In this document: piece after piece, positions 54,700-63,445 of the stretch
How the letters are laid out: every line of letters starts with the position of its first letter
Position numbering within the stretch: the first letter of the stretch is position 1
From: JAMXLO01 sp963812475
GTDB lineage: Bacteria > Pseudomonadota > Alphaproteobacteria > Acetobacterales > Acetobacteraceae
Assembly: GCA_963812475.1 (NCBI GenBank)
Contig: CAWEVI010000008.1
Coordinates: 1-64,000, forward strand
Length of the DNA stretch: 64,000 bases
Reading direction: 5' to 3'
Position numbers and translations under genes: made by a program
The notes under the pieces: generated by a model
Database searches by the model: none
Told to the model about the DNA's origin: nothing
Seen by the model: only the letters and a program-made list of their open reading frames with translations

Positions 54700-55908
54700 C
54701 TACTGTGTCTTCGCCAGTCGCAGCTTCAGTTCATCCGGGACGATCCGCTCGATCTCCACGGTCTGGCCGTGCTTGATCTGCGTGACGATGATCGGCACCA
54801 GCATCTGCTGTGGATTGCCGTAGATTGCCTCGCCGCCGAACGCCGCCGGGCCGTAGCTTGATTCGAAGATCAGCGTGGGCAGCACCTTGGCCACCGCCTT
54901 GGGGTCGGTTGAATTGGCCTTCTCGATTCCGGCCTTGATCGCCATCGCCGAATCCCAGGCGGCCATGTGCAGGATGTTCACCGGCTCGCCCAACGCCTTC
55001 AGCCCGTCCGCATCGAGCTGACGCTGCAGCGGCGTGGCGGTCGGCCCGCCGAAGTCGGCGGCGTTGCCCATGTAGACGTCCTCGACCGCCGCGCCGCCCA
55101 CCTTGACGAGCGCATCGCTGCCGGTGCCGGAGGAAACCACCTTGACGCCCTTCCAGCCCTGCACCGCCAGTTCCTTGTAGACCGAACCTGCATCGGCTGG
55201 CGGCGCGCCGGACAGGTCCATGATATCGGCCTGAGACTGCGCCAGCTTGGTGGCAATCGGCTGGAATTCGGTGGTGCCGCGCTCGTACCACGCGCTGAGC
55301 ACGATGGTGTAGCCGCGTGCCTTGTACTGCTTGACCGCCTCGACCTCGACCTCCTGCCCGGTCGCGTCGTTCGGGTTGAGCAAGGCCACCGTCTTTGCCT
55401 CGGGGTGCTGGCGCTTCACCAGGTCGAACAGTGGGCCGAACAGTTCGAACGGCGTGTTGGCGCATGTGAAGGTAAGCGGCGCCTGTGGGCCCTTGACGCT
55501 CTTGCCCCAGGCGTCCTGCATCATCAGTGCGCCGACGCGCTCCGAGAGACTTTGCAGTGCCTTCACCGGCGCCGTGCCAATGCCCTGGATGATGAAGCGC
55601 ACGTGGTCGCGGTTCAGCATGGCCTGCGCCGCCTTGCCGCCATCGGCTGAGTTATAACCATTCTCGTAGGTGGTCAGCGCAACCTTGTAGGTCTTGCCGC
55701 CGGCGGTGATGCCGCCGTGCTCGTTGATCCATTTCACCGCCTGTTGGCCCACCCAGTCCGCGCCGATGCCCCAGCTTGCGGCGGCCCCCGACATGGGTGC
55801 GGTGATGCCAAACCGGATCACGTCGTCGTCGGCACGTGCGGTTTGGGCACCGGTCATTGCGCAGACCGCCAGTGCCGCGGAAGCGGCCCACGTCAGAAGC
55901 ATTCTCAT
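54700..55908 (-). CDS. livK: Branched-chain amino acid-type ABC substrate-binding protein
   Basis: The 402-residue protein starts MRMLLTWAASAALAVCAMTG, a signal peptide ending near ARA. The mature part starts IRFGITAPMSGAAASWGI; other Peripla_BP_6 segments are INEHGGITAGGKTYKVALTTYE, ARGYTIVLSAWYERGTTEFQP and FGGEAIYGNPQQMLVPIIV. The upstream 37-codon extension of the frame was rejected. The true ligand may be another small amide or acid, as in many such systems; the gene symbol is by position. Confidence 0.9.
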   Translation of the reverse strand: MRMLLTWAASAALAVCAMTGAQTARADDDVIRFGITAPMSGAAASWGIGADWVGQQAVKWINEHGGITAGGKTYKVALTTYENGYNSADGGKAAQAMLNRDHVRFIIQGIGTAPVKALQSLSERVGALMMQDAWGKSVKGPQAPLTFTCANTPFELFGPLFDLVKRQHPEAKTVALLNPNDATGQEVEVEAVKQYKARGYTIVLSAWYERGTTEFQPIATKLAQSQADIMDLSGAPPADAGSVYKELAVQGWKGVKVVSSGTGSDALVKVGGAAVEDVYMGNAADFGGPTATPLQRQLDADGLKALGEPVNILHMAAWDSAMAIKAGIEKANSTDPKAVAKVLPTLIFESSYGPAAFGGEAIYGNPQQMLVPIIVTQIKHGQTVEIERIVPDELKLRLAKTQ

Positions 55909-56104
55909 CGCGTTTCCTTTTCCCTGGTAGCGGGTTTGACGGAGTGTGTGCACGCGGCGGTGACGACGACAAGGGTGGACGGAACGCACCGGTTGATCGT
56001 CGGGCCGCCGATGGTCCAATCTGGCACTTGGCCGTTGCGGGAAGCCACAGTGTAGGAGTGTGTCGTACGCGGGCCGCCAACTCTACTCTTTGGAGCAGCC
56101 TTCA

Positions 56105-57716
56105 ATGATGTTCGTGGCGACGCACATCGATGCAGTCTTTGGAAAGCGACGAGGTTTCCGCCAGATCACGGGCGCATCGTTGCTGGTCATGGCCACCTTG
56201 TGCCTTGTGGCGATCCTCTCGACCGGGGCGTGGGCGGCGGACCGACCGACATCGGAACAAGCCGTCGAGGCGAACATCCAGGCGCAGATCCCGGAGACCG
56301 AGGCCTACATCGCAAGCGGCATGAAGGCATTCGATTCACCGGGCGTTGCCATTGGTATCATTGCCAATGACCGGCTCGTTTACAGCAAGGGCTTTGGTAT
56401 CCGAAGCAAAACTGGTGGCGCACCGGTCGATCCGCACACGGTCTTCCAGATCGGTTCAGCCACCAAAGGATTTCTTGCCACGACGCTGGCCATCATGGTG
56501 GACCGTGGCAAACTCCGGTGGGACGACCGCGTTGTTGACCTCGACCCGGAATTTCAGCTGAAGGATCCGTGGGTGACCCGCGAGTTCCGGGTATTCGATC
56601 TGCTTGCTCAGCGCTCCGGGCTTCCGCCCTACGCGAACGACGCGCTGAGCATGGTCGGTCTCAAAGAGGCGGCGTTGATCCATTCCCTGCGCCATGTCGA
56701 TCCGGTGTCGAGCTTTCGGTCCACCTTCTCCTACACCAACATCACGCATCTTTTGGCCGGCCGAATCGTTACGAAGGCGGCTGGCGTTCCGGAGTGGAAT
56801 GCTGTTCTGCAAAGGGAACTCCTCGATCCCCTGCGGATGCATGACTCGTCCTACACTGCCAAGGCGATCGAGGCCGCGGCTGATCACGCCGAGGGCTATC
56901 GCTGGACACCGGAAGGTACGATCGAGGTGCCGTTCACGCAGATCTTCCCCTACGACTACGGTGGCGCGGGGGACATCAATTCAACGATCGACGACACGTC
57001 GCGTTGGGTTCGCTTGCAGCTCGGCAATGGCACCTTCGAGGGCCGCAGCATCGTTTCGCCGAAAAATCTCGCGGTGACCCGCACACCGAAGGTGGCAATG
57101 TCCGAAAAGGTGTCCTACGCGCTGGGCTGGGTCATCCAACAGACGCCGAACGGCACTGTCGTTTGGCATAACGGAGGAACCAGCAGCTTTGGCGCCTATA
57201 TTGGCCTGGTGCCCGAACGGAATGTCGGCGTCGTTGTACTCACCAATGAGACGAATGTCGGCTTCCCGGATGCGCTGGGGCAGTGGATTCTTGACCGGAT
57301 TCTAGGGGAACCCCGAGGTCGATCATGTGGCTGACAGGCTCAAGGCGGCCAAAGCGTCATTTGAGACAGGCGCCAAACTGTTCGCTCCGCCCGAAAGCCC
57401 TCGACCGTTTCCGCCGTTCGCACCGCTGACCGGCAACTATGCCAACCCGAGCTTCGGCAAGGCGGCGGTGGCGCAGGAAGGTGACCGGCTTGTCCTGGAG
57501 TTCCAGCCGACAGGCGCGAAGCTCAGGCTCGAACCGTGGGACGGCGACGTTTTCACCGCGCGGCTCCTGCCGCTTGGTCCGTTTGCCGCAATTGCCGAAT
57601 CGCTTGGACCAACGCCCAACGGGTTTGTGCAGTTTCAGATCGACAAGGTCGGCAAACTGAATGTCCTTCGGCTTTCTTTCGATGACGGACAGGCCTACGA
57701 TTTTGTCCGCGAGTAG
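56105..57716 (+). CDS. Serine beta-lactamase-like hydrolase, frameshifted near C-terminus
   Basis: A class C beta-lactamase/esterase-fold protein (Pfam Beta-lactamase). After a signal anchor (LLVMATLCLVAILSTGAWAAD), the motifs are Ser118-x-x-Lys121 in IGSATKGF, Tyr210 in FSYTN and HNG at residue 355. The first frame stops at 57334. Deleting one C from the run at 57311-57314 joins ILGEPEVDHVADRLKAAKAS and adds about 127 residues (PPESPRPFPPFAPLTGNY...), a DUF3471-like C-terminal domain. Corrected length is 536. Likely a peptidase or esterase; resistance is not implied. Confidence 0.88.
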
Positions 57717-57801
57717 CTCGCTTCGGTGGCAACCACAGCGTCCGCGGATACCCCATTGGTCTAATCCAGGAACGACCCCGCTGCGAACAGGGACATCGAC
57801 C

Positions 57802-58692
57802 ATGAGACCTTGGATCATCATGGCATCAGCAGTCGCCATTGCCGCGCTTATGGTGGTGATCTTGGCGTTCCCGATCCCGTTGCCGCGGCAATCTGAACAC
57901 GCCGTCCAGCCAGCCAGCGAAGCGCCGGCGCCCAATGCGCTCGCGAAATCTGAGGCGACGGTCGAGGAACAGGGCGGCGTCAAGCTGAACCCCGATGCCA
58001 AGGCCGATCAGCAGCGCTGGGGTTTTGCCTGCGTGGCGCTTCTGACTGCGCCCAAGAGCATGGAGGTCGGCGCCGCCGCCGGTGTCGAGACAACTCTGAT
58101 CACGGCGCCTGGTCGCGCCGATATGGCCAATCTTCTGGCGGCCGCGCGGAATGCCGCGGATGCGATAAATGCCGGCACAACCATCCCTGCGGCCGATCCC
58201 GGCACAGGGATCGATCGCGCTGCCGACAGTGTCATTCGCAGGATGGTGGAGGAAAACCATAATCGCCAGGCCGCGGTCGATACGCTGCCCGGCTCACCGA
58301 TAATGACGGTCCACCTGGCGGGCCCTGGATTTGAGATCACACCGATCACGCCCGAGCGTCAGGCCATAAGCAACAGGGAGCCTGCCATCTGGGCGTGGAC
58401 GATCAAGGCAATTGACGCGGGGTCGCGGATTCTCACTGTTTCGTACAACGCCGAGGTCCTGGTCGATGGGCAGCGCCTGCCGCAGGCTTTGCGGACGATT
58501 TCACGAGATGTCATGGTCAGTGTAGGAACGGAATCGCTTTTGGATCGGATCGACAAGCAGACCAAGGCCGCCAAGTCCATCGCCGAGAACACATCGTGGT
58601 TCTGGACGACGCTGGTTTTTCCAGCCCTGATGTTTGTGTATGGTCTGCGCAAATGGACCAGGGAGCGGCATGCCCGACCCGAGAGCGATTAG
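57802..58692 (+). CDS. Hypothetical protein with two membrane segments
   Basis: A 296-residue protein: an N-terminal span (WIIMASAVAIAALMVVILAF), a long extracytoplasmic part, and a C-terminal span (WFWTTLVFPALMFVYGLRKW) followed by a basic tail. The central region has GAAAGVETTLITAPGRADM and IWAWTIKAIDAGSRILTVSYNA, a beta-rich segment like domains that precede protease-like hydrolases. Family not recognised. It is 85 bases after the beta-lactamase-like gene. Confidence 0.72.
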   Translation: MRPWIIMASAVAIAALMVVILAFPIPLPRQSEHAVQPASEAPAPNALAKSEATVEEQGGVKLNPDAKADQQRWGFACVALLTAPKSMEVGAAAGVETTLITAPGRADMANLLAAARNAADAINAGTTIPAADPGTGIDRAADSVIRRMVEENHNRQAAVDTLPGSPIMTVHLAGPGFEITPITPERQAISNREPAIWAWTIKAIDAGSRILTVSYNAEVLVDGQRLPQALRTISRDVMVSVGTESLLDRIDKQTKAAKSIAENTSWFWTTLVFPALMFVYGLRKWTRERHARPESD

Positions 58693-58810
58693 CAGCAATT
58701 TAATCACCCTGGAGCATGGACGTGTCGCGATCCGGAGGATCGTCCTCGGGCGTGCAATATCGAGCGGCCGAAATGCTGACGTGCGGCATTGGCCTTCTCA
58801 CGCGTCATGA

Positions 58811-58888
58811 CCAGGCTTGGCCTGGCCATCTGAACCGGCACTGCGGCCTCCGAAAATGGCCTTGTCACTCCCCGGATCAAGTCCGGGG
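58811..58888. repeat. Two GC-rich dyads in an intergenic region
   Basis: CCAGGC-TTG-GCCTGG (58811-58825) and CCCCGGA-TCAAG-TCCGGGG (58870-58888). They are of the REP-like type seen at 7099 and 19079. No gene is seen in the roughly 295 bases from 58693 to 58987. Confidence 0.6.
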
Positions 58889-58987
58889 ACGGCCGTCACG
58901 ATTTTGCGGCGACGCCGAGCCTGTCCCAAGAGTCAACCTTTAGAGCGCCTGCCATAAATAGGGCGGCCGCAGGGCCACGCGCACGGA

Positions 58988-59998
58988 CTACTTGTCAGCG
59001 GCTTCCAACGCCAGTAACGCGAACGTAGCGAGCCAATGCTCACCCATATAGTCGCCGGAAATATGCTGCACGCCAGCTGCCAGATGCCGGGCCGCAACGT
59101 CGCGCATGATTGGAACGCGTGGATCCGATGGAGCGAGCGAAGCCGCCAGGTTGCTCCAGCACCAGGCGCGACTCAAATTCAGACCATCCAGGTGCGCAAT
59201 CCTGCCGTCGCGCCGGTCGCTGACTATTACCGGCTGGAACAACGCGGCTGGCTCGCTTCGTGCCAATCCTGGGAGGAAGCAATCGAACCAGGCGGCGAAC
59301 TCCTGGGCGGGCAGCGCCCTGCGCATGCACTCGGCCTCGATCAACGCGGGGGACAGAAAGTCTTCACCACTTGGCTCCCACGCCTGGCAGTCGGTGTCGG
59401 CGCAATACCATCGTCGCGCGGTTCTCGTCGCCATGGCGCCGAGTGCCTCGTCCCCGCATTCCATCGCGTATTCCAGGGCCTGTGCCAGGGCGAATGCCGT
59501 GCTCGAATGAACTCCGGTGCGGACGGGATACGTTGCCTTCGCCAAAAAGTTCAGGAAGCGCTGGGAAAAGGCCTGCGCCAGGGGTTTGAGTGTAATCGAC
59601 CAGCCTCGAGCGTCAACTCGCTCAAGGTTCGTCAATTCGGCTGCAAGCATCAGAAGCCAACCCCAGCCGTACGGCCTTTCGAACGTTCCGCTGAACGCGG
59701 TCCCGAGATAACCGACCTCCGCCGCGACATTGTCGTGGATAAACGCGTTCGAGAAAAGTGTGCGAATGCGATCCGACTCGGGCAGGGTGGGATTACGGCG
59801 TAGCAGGCGAGCCAACAACCAGTATCCGTGAACACAGGAATGCCAATCGAAGCTGCCGAAGAAGATCGGATGAAGCGCTCGTGGTGATTTCAGGTCGTCC
59901 GGACCGGTGAGGACATGGTCCAGCTTGTTGGGGTATTCTCGTGTAGCATGGCCAAGCGCAACTCTCGCAAGCTCGCCCGCCAGTTCCGGTGTGAGCAT
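58988..59998 (-). CDS. DUF2891 family protein
   Basis: A 336-residue, largely helical protein. The features HPIFFGSFDWHSCVHGYWLL, YGWGWLLMLAAEL, YPVRTGVHSSTAFALAQALE, WEPSGEDFLSPALIEAECM and YMGEHWLATFALLAL match DUF2891, probably an (alpha/alpha) barrel of the type seen in sugar-active enzymes. No reaction is established. It stands alone. Confidence 0.9.
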   Translation of the reverse strand: MLTPELAGELARVALGHATREYPNKLDHVLTGPDDLKSPRALHPIFFGSFDWHSCVHGYWLLARLLRRNPTLPESDRIRTLFSNAFIHDNVAAEVGYLGTAFSGTFERPYGWGWLLMLAAELTNLERVDARGWSITLKPLAQAFSQRFLNFLAKATYPVRTGVHSSTAFALAQALEYAMECGDEALGAMATRTARRWYCADTDCQAWEPSGEDFLSPALIEAECMRRALPAQEFAAWFDCFLPGLARSEPAALFQPVIVSDRRDGRIAHLDGLNLSRAWCWSNLAASLAPSDPRVPIMRDVAARHLAAGVQHISGDYMGEHWLATFALLALEAADK

Positions 59999-60381
59999 TC
60001 AAGCCTCCGCAGCCACGATCCTCAGATGTCTTGCATGCGTCAATAGCGCTCCCGACCACCGCAGGTCTCGGGCAGCACGACATGCGTGTTGCCACGTTCG
60101 CACGCCACGCTCACGATTCCACCCAACTTGACGCGACCGACTGCCCTCGTTGCAGCGTTCCCCCGACAATGCGTGGTGAGTGGTCGGCTGTCAGAAGCGG
60201 CAGTGCGGCATCGCTTGGACAGCCCGGACATCGGTTGTGGGAAGTCAGACGCCGACGCGGGGCATCGTGGTGTGAACCACTTCAGAGCGCGGATCCAATC
60301 CACGCACCATCCTCTGGCCAGCAGCGAGTGGCAGTCGCCCGCCGCCAGTTGACGAAACAACCACACCTCAGGAGCGAGACA
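59999..60381. other. Intergenic region without supported gene
   Basis: About 380 bases. Open frames here have no recognised features or starts with good ribosome sites. A TTGACG at about 60350 is too close to the next ATG to be a standard promoter. Confidence 0.5.
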
Positions 60382-60654
60382 ATGAAGACCATATTCCTTG
60401 CCGCAGCCGCAGCGCTGAGTCTTGGCGTCGGTTCTGCTTATGCTGGCGATGGTCAAGGGCCGTCCGTCGGCTACGTCTACCCGGGCTCCATCTATGCGGG
60501 TTCCGTTTACGCGGGGGTCCAGACGCCGGCGCGGAAGACCCCTCCGGTAGCGACAGCGCAGAACGGCCAGACGGTTCGCACCTACGTCACCCATTCGCTG
60601 AGCCAGGGTGTCTGGTTGTTCCCGCCCAGCCAGACAGGCGGTGGCAGCAACTGA
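60382..60654 (+). CDS. Small secreted protein with Tyr/Gly/Ser repeats
   Basis: ATG at 60382 follows AGGAGCGAG. The 90-residue product has a clear signal peptide (MKTIFLAAAAALSLGVGSAYA). The mature part has a short repeat, YPGSIYAGSVYAGV, then a polar tail and ends with GGGSN. No family recognised. It may be a small envelope or secreted protein. Confidence 0.7.
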   Translation: MKTIFLAAAAALSLGVGSAYAGDGQGPSVGYVYPGSIYAGSVYAGVQTPARKTPPVATAQNGQTVRTYVTHSLSQGVWLFPPSQTGGGSN

Positions 60655-60749
60655 TGTCAACGCGGGTAAAGCGGGGCATAGCTGGCGCAAGTTGCCCGCG
60701 CCGGCTGTGCTCCGGGCACCGCGCTGTACCACTTGTTGATTCCGTCCGT

Positions 60750-60825
<76 letters not shown>

Positions 60826-60922
60826 ACCGATGGTCGCCACAGGACCCCGACGACAGGGGGCGCGCTATAGCAAGGGACGCCCGGCTTGCAAACCCCTGGG
60901 TTCGCTCCCGATCGGCGCTCCG

Positions 60923-61297
60923 CTACCGACCCTCGGGCTCGTCCCCTTGCTGCTGTATCAGCGCCAAGGCGCGGCGCAGGCGAAGCAGGCCGCCGCGGGT
61001 CTGGCCCTGCTTGCACATCCGCTGGCCCTCGATCGACAGCGAGGTGACCTCGTATGAAGGCGGCGCGGACGTGCTGCGGGCCAGTTCGCTGATCCGATCC
61101 AGCAGCCGCGAGCAGTATTCCGGCGTGTCGCTGGTCACCTGCTGCGGTGGCGGCTGGCCGGCCACCGGGATGGCGCCCACCATCACAGCGCCCAGCCCGA
61201 GACAGGCTACGACGCCGGCAAGGCTGGTGGTGCGGGCATTCAGCAGCATGACCCGCATACTGGCGTGGACGGCCTCACCGGCTGGTGATGCGGACAT
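60923..61297 (-). CDS. Hypothetical protein downstream of a sensor kinase
   Basis: Start at 61297 (MSASPAGEAVHASMRVMLLN) is chosen because the longer frame overlaps the kinase; MRVMLLN at 61258 is an alternative. It has one hydrophobic segment (LAGVVACLGLGAVMVGAIPV) and an exported domain with two Cys (EYCSRLLDRISELA, GQRMCKQGQTRGGLLRLRRA). Function unknown. It directly follows the kinase gene on the same strand. Confidence 0.68.
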   Translation of the reverse strand: MSASPAGEAVHASMRVMLLNARTTSLAGVVACLGLGAVMVGAIPVAGQPPPQQVTSDTPEYCSRLLDRISELARSTSAPPSYEVTSLSIEGQRMCKQGQTRGGLLRLRRALALIQQQGDEPEGR

Positions 61298-61307
61298 GAC
61301 AATCGCG

Positions 61308-62753
61308 TTAGCCGCCCGAGGCCGGTTCGTCATGCGCCGGCAATGCGATGACAGCAGCCAGACCAGGCGCGGCGTCGGTCAGACGCAGGCTGCCGCCGTG
61401 CAGGTGCGCCACCGCCTGCACCAGCGCGAGGCCGAGCCCGGACCCGGGCGTGTTGCGCGCGACCTCCCCGCGGAAGAAGCGTTCCGTCGCACGAAGACGG
61501 TCGGCCGTGGGGATCCCCGGGCCCTGATCCGTCACCGCAATCTCAACCCCAGCCGGCACGACCGAGCCGGCAACCCGGACGGCGTCTCCGGCCCGTGAGA
61601 ACTTCACGGCATTATCGACCAGATTGGCCACTGCCTGCTGGACCAGTTCCCTATCGCCGTAGAACGGCAGGTGTTGTGGCACATCGACCGACAGCGCGAT
61701 CCCCCGTTCCTCGGCAACCGCGCCGTACAGTTCCGCCACGTTGGCGAGCAACGGTGCCAGGTCGAACCGGACGAAGGCGGAGCGGCGCGAGCCGGCTTCG
61801 ATCTCGGCAATGCGCAGAAGTGCTTGAAAAACCGCGACGATGCCGTCGAGATCCGCCGTGGCCCGCTCGATCGCTGCGCGTAGCTCAACCATGGATCCCG
61901 CGTGCACCGCCGCGTCTTCCAGCCGAGCGCGCGCGCGCGTGATCGGCGTTCGCAGGTCGTGCGCGATGGCGTTCGACACCTCGCGCACGCCTTCCATCAA
62001 CCGGCCCAGGCGATCCAGCATGTCGTTGATCGTCTCGGCGAGTTGGTCGAACTCGTCGCCGCGACCGGAGAGCCGCACCCGCTGGCTGAAGTCGCCGGCG
62101 GCGATCGCCGCGGCGGTGGCCGAGACATTCGCCAGCGTGCGGCGGAACAGGCTGCGCACCACCAGCGCACCAATCGATGCCATGACCACCACCACCAGCA
62201 GCGCCCAGAGCAATGCGTCGGTGAGAAGCAGGCGAAGCTGGGCGCGCAGATGAACGTCGCGTCCAATCAGCAGACGAAAGCCGCCCGGCAGTTCATATTT
62301 TTGCACCAGCGCCAACGAGCGCACGCCGGCCCGCTCGATCGGAAGCTCGTACCAGGCAGTACTTTGGGTGACCGCCTGTGGCCAATGCGTCAGGTTACCG
62401 GCAATTCGACGACCCGCCGGATCGACCAGAAGGTAAACCGAATCGTCCTCAACGTCCTGTGTCAGCCGGTCTTCGATGGTCAGCACCAGCCCGGGCAGGC
62501 TGCCCGCGACGAAGCGTTCGGACAGGCTCTGGGCATCCGCCTGGATCGCCGCCTCCGTCTGCCGGTCCAGCAGGCCGGCGGTCGCCCACCACAGGAACAG
62601 TGCAAGCGCCGCTGCGCTGAGGGCGAGCAGCAGAGCATAGACCACCGCGAAGCGGACGCCGGCGGAGCGCAGCAGGCGCAAACCCGATCGCCCCTCGGGC
62701 GCACCGCCGGCGGGCGGCGCCAGGGAACCCGGTAGGGCCAGCGAAGGCGTCAC
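61308..62753 (-). CDS. Two-component sensor histidine kinase
   Basis: A 481-residue kinase with two membrane spans (VRFAVVYALLLALSAAALALF and LLWALLVVVVMASIGALVV) around a periplasmic sensor of about 110 residues, a HAMP linker (VSATAAAIAAGDFSQRVRL), and the phospho-acceptor His265 in SNAIAHDLRTPITRARARL. The ATPase part has ANLVDNAVKFSRAG and DQGPGIP, then GSGLGLALVQAVA. It overlaps the regulator gene by four bases, making a clear pair. The signal is unknown. Confidence 0.94.
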   Translation of the reverse strand: MTPSLALPGSLAPPAGGAPEGRSGLRLLRSAGVRFAVVYALLLALSAAALALFLWWATAGLLDRQTEAAIQADAQSLSERFVAGSLPGLVLTIEDRLTQDVEDDSVYLLVDPAGRRIAGNLTHWPQAVTQSTAWYELPIERAGVRSLALVQKYELPGGFRLLIGRDVHLRAQLRLLLTDALLWALLVVVVMASIGALVVRSLFRRTLANVSATAAAIAAGDFSQRVRLSGRGDEFDQLAETINDMLDRLGRLMEGVREVSNAIAHDLRTPITRARARLEDAAVHAGSMVELRAAIERATADLDGIVAVFQALLRIAEIEAGSRRSAFVRFDLAPLLANVAELYGAVAEERGIALSVDVPQHLPFYGDRELVQQAVANLVDNAVKFSRAGDAVRVAGSVVPAGVEIAVTDQGPGIPTADRLRATERFFRGEVARNTPGSGLGLALVQAVAHLHGGSLRLTDAAPGLAAVIALPAHDEPASGG

Positions 62754-63433
62754 GCGGTCTCGGCGCGCAGCATATAGCCTGCGTTGCGGACGGTATGGAT
62801 CAGTGGCGTCGGAAACGGCTTGTCCACCTTCTGGCGCAACCGCGATACGTGTACGTCGATCACGTTGGTCTGCGGGTCGAAGTGATAATCCCAGACGCCC
62901 TCGAGCAGCATCGTGCGCGTCACGACCTGGCCCGCGTGACGCATCAGGTACTCCAGGAGACGGAACTCCCGCGGCTGCAGGTCGATCTTCTGGCCGGCGC
63001 GCTTTACCTGACGCGACAGCAGGTCGAGTTCCAGGTCTTCGACGACCAGCTTGGTCACCGGCCCCTCGCCCTTGGCCCGGCGTGCCAGCGCCTCGACGCG
63101 GGCCAGCAGTTCGGCGAATGCGAACGGTTTGGACAGGTAGTCGTCACCGCCGGCCTTCAGACCCCGTACACGCTCATCGACATCGGCCAGCGCCGACAGG
63201 ATCAGCACAGGGACCGCGTTCTTCTGCGCCCGCAGCGTCTCGACTAGATGTAGTCCGTCGATGCCGCCGGGCAGCATTCGGTCGAGGACGACCGCGTCGA
63301 ACGCCTCGCTCGCTGCCAGGAACAGGCCGTCGCGCCCATTGTCGGCGTGCTCCACCACATGCCCGGCCTCCTTCAGGCCGCGCACCACGAAGGCGCCCAC
63401 GTCCTTGTCATCTTCCACAACCAGGATTCGCAT
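62750..63433 (-). CDS. OmpR/PhoB-family response regulator
   Basis: A 227-residue regulator: receiver MRILVVEDDKDVGAF, phospho-accepting Asp51 in VVLDRMLPGGIDGLHLV, and Lys in YLSKPFAFAELLAR; then a winged-helix output (DLQPREFRLLEYLMRHAGQV, TNVIDVHVSRLRQKVDK, TVRNAGYML). It lies 12 bases after the HtrA-type protease gene, so the protease, regulator, kinase and hypothetical gene probably form one transcript, a layout known for envelope-stress systems. Confidence 0.95.
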   Translation of the reverse strand: MRILVVEDDKDVGAFVVRGLKEAGHVVEHADNGRDGLFLAASEAFDAVVLDRMLPGGIDGLHLVETLRAQKNAVPVLILSALADVDERVRGLKAGGDDYLSKPFAFAELLARVEALARRAKGEGPVTKLVVEDLELDLLSRQVKRAGQKIDLQPREFRLLEYLMRHAGQVVTRTMLLEGVWDYHFDPQTNVIDVHVSRLRQKVDKPFPTPLIHTVRNAGYMLRAETA

Positions 63434-63445
63434 GACCTTGCTCCT

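Noticed and set aside
56105..57716. Acquired beta-lactamase resistance gene.
   Set aside because: The SxxK, YxN and HxG motifs define the fold but not the substrate; the length and the C-terminal domain fit peptidase/esterase relatives, and there is no mobile context.
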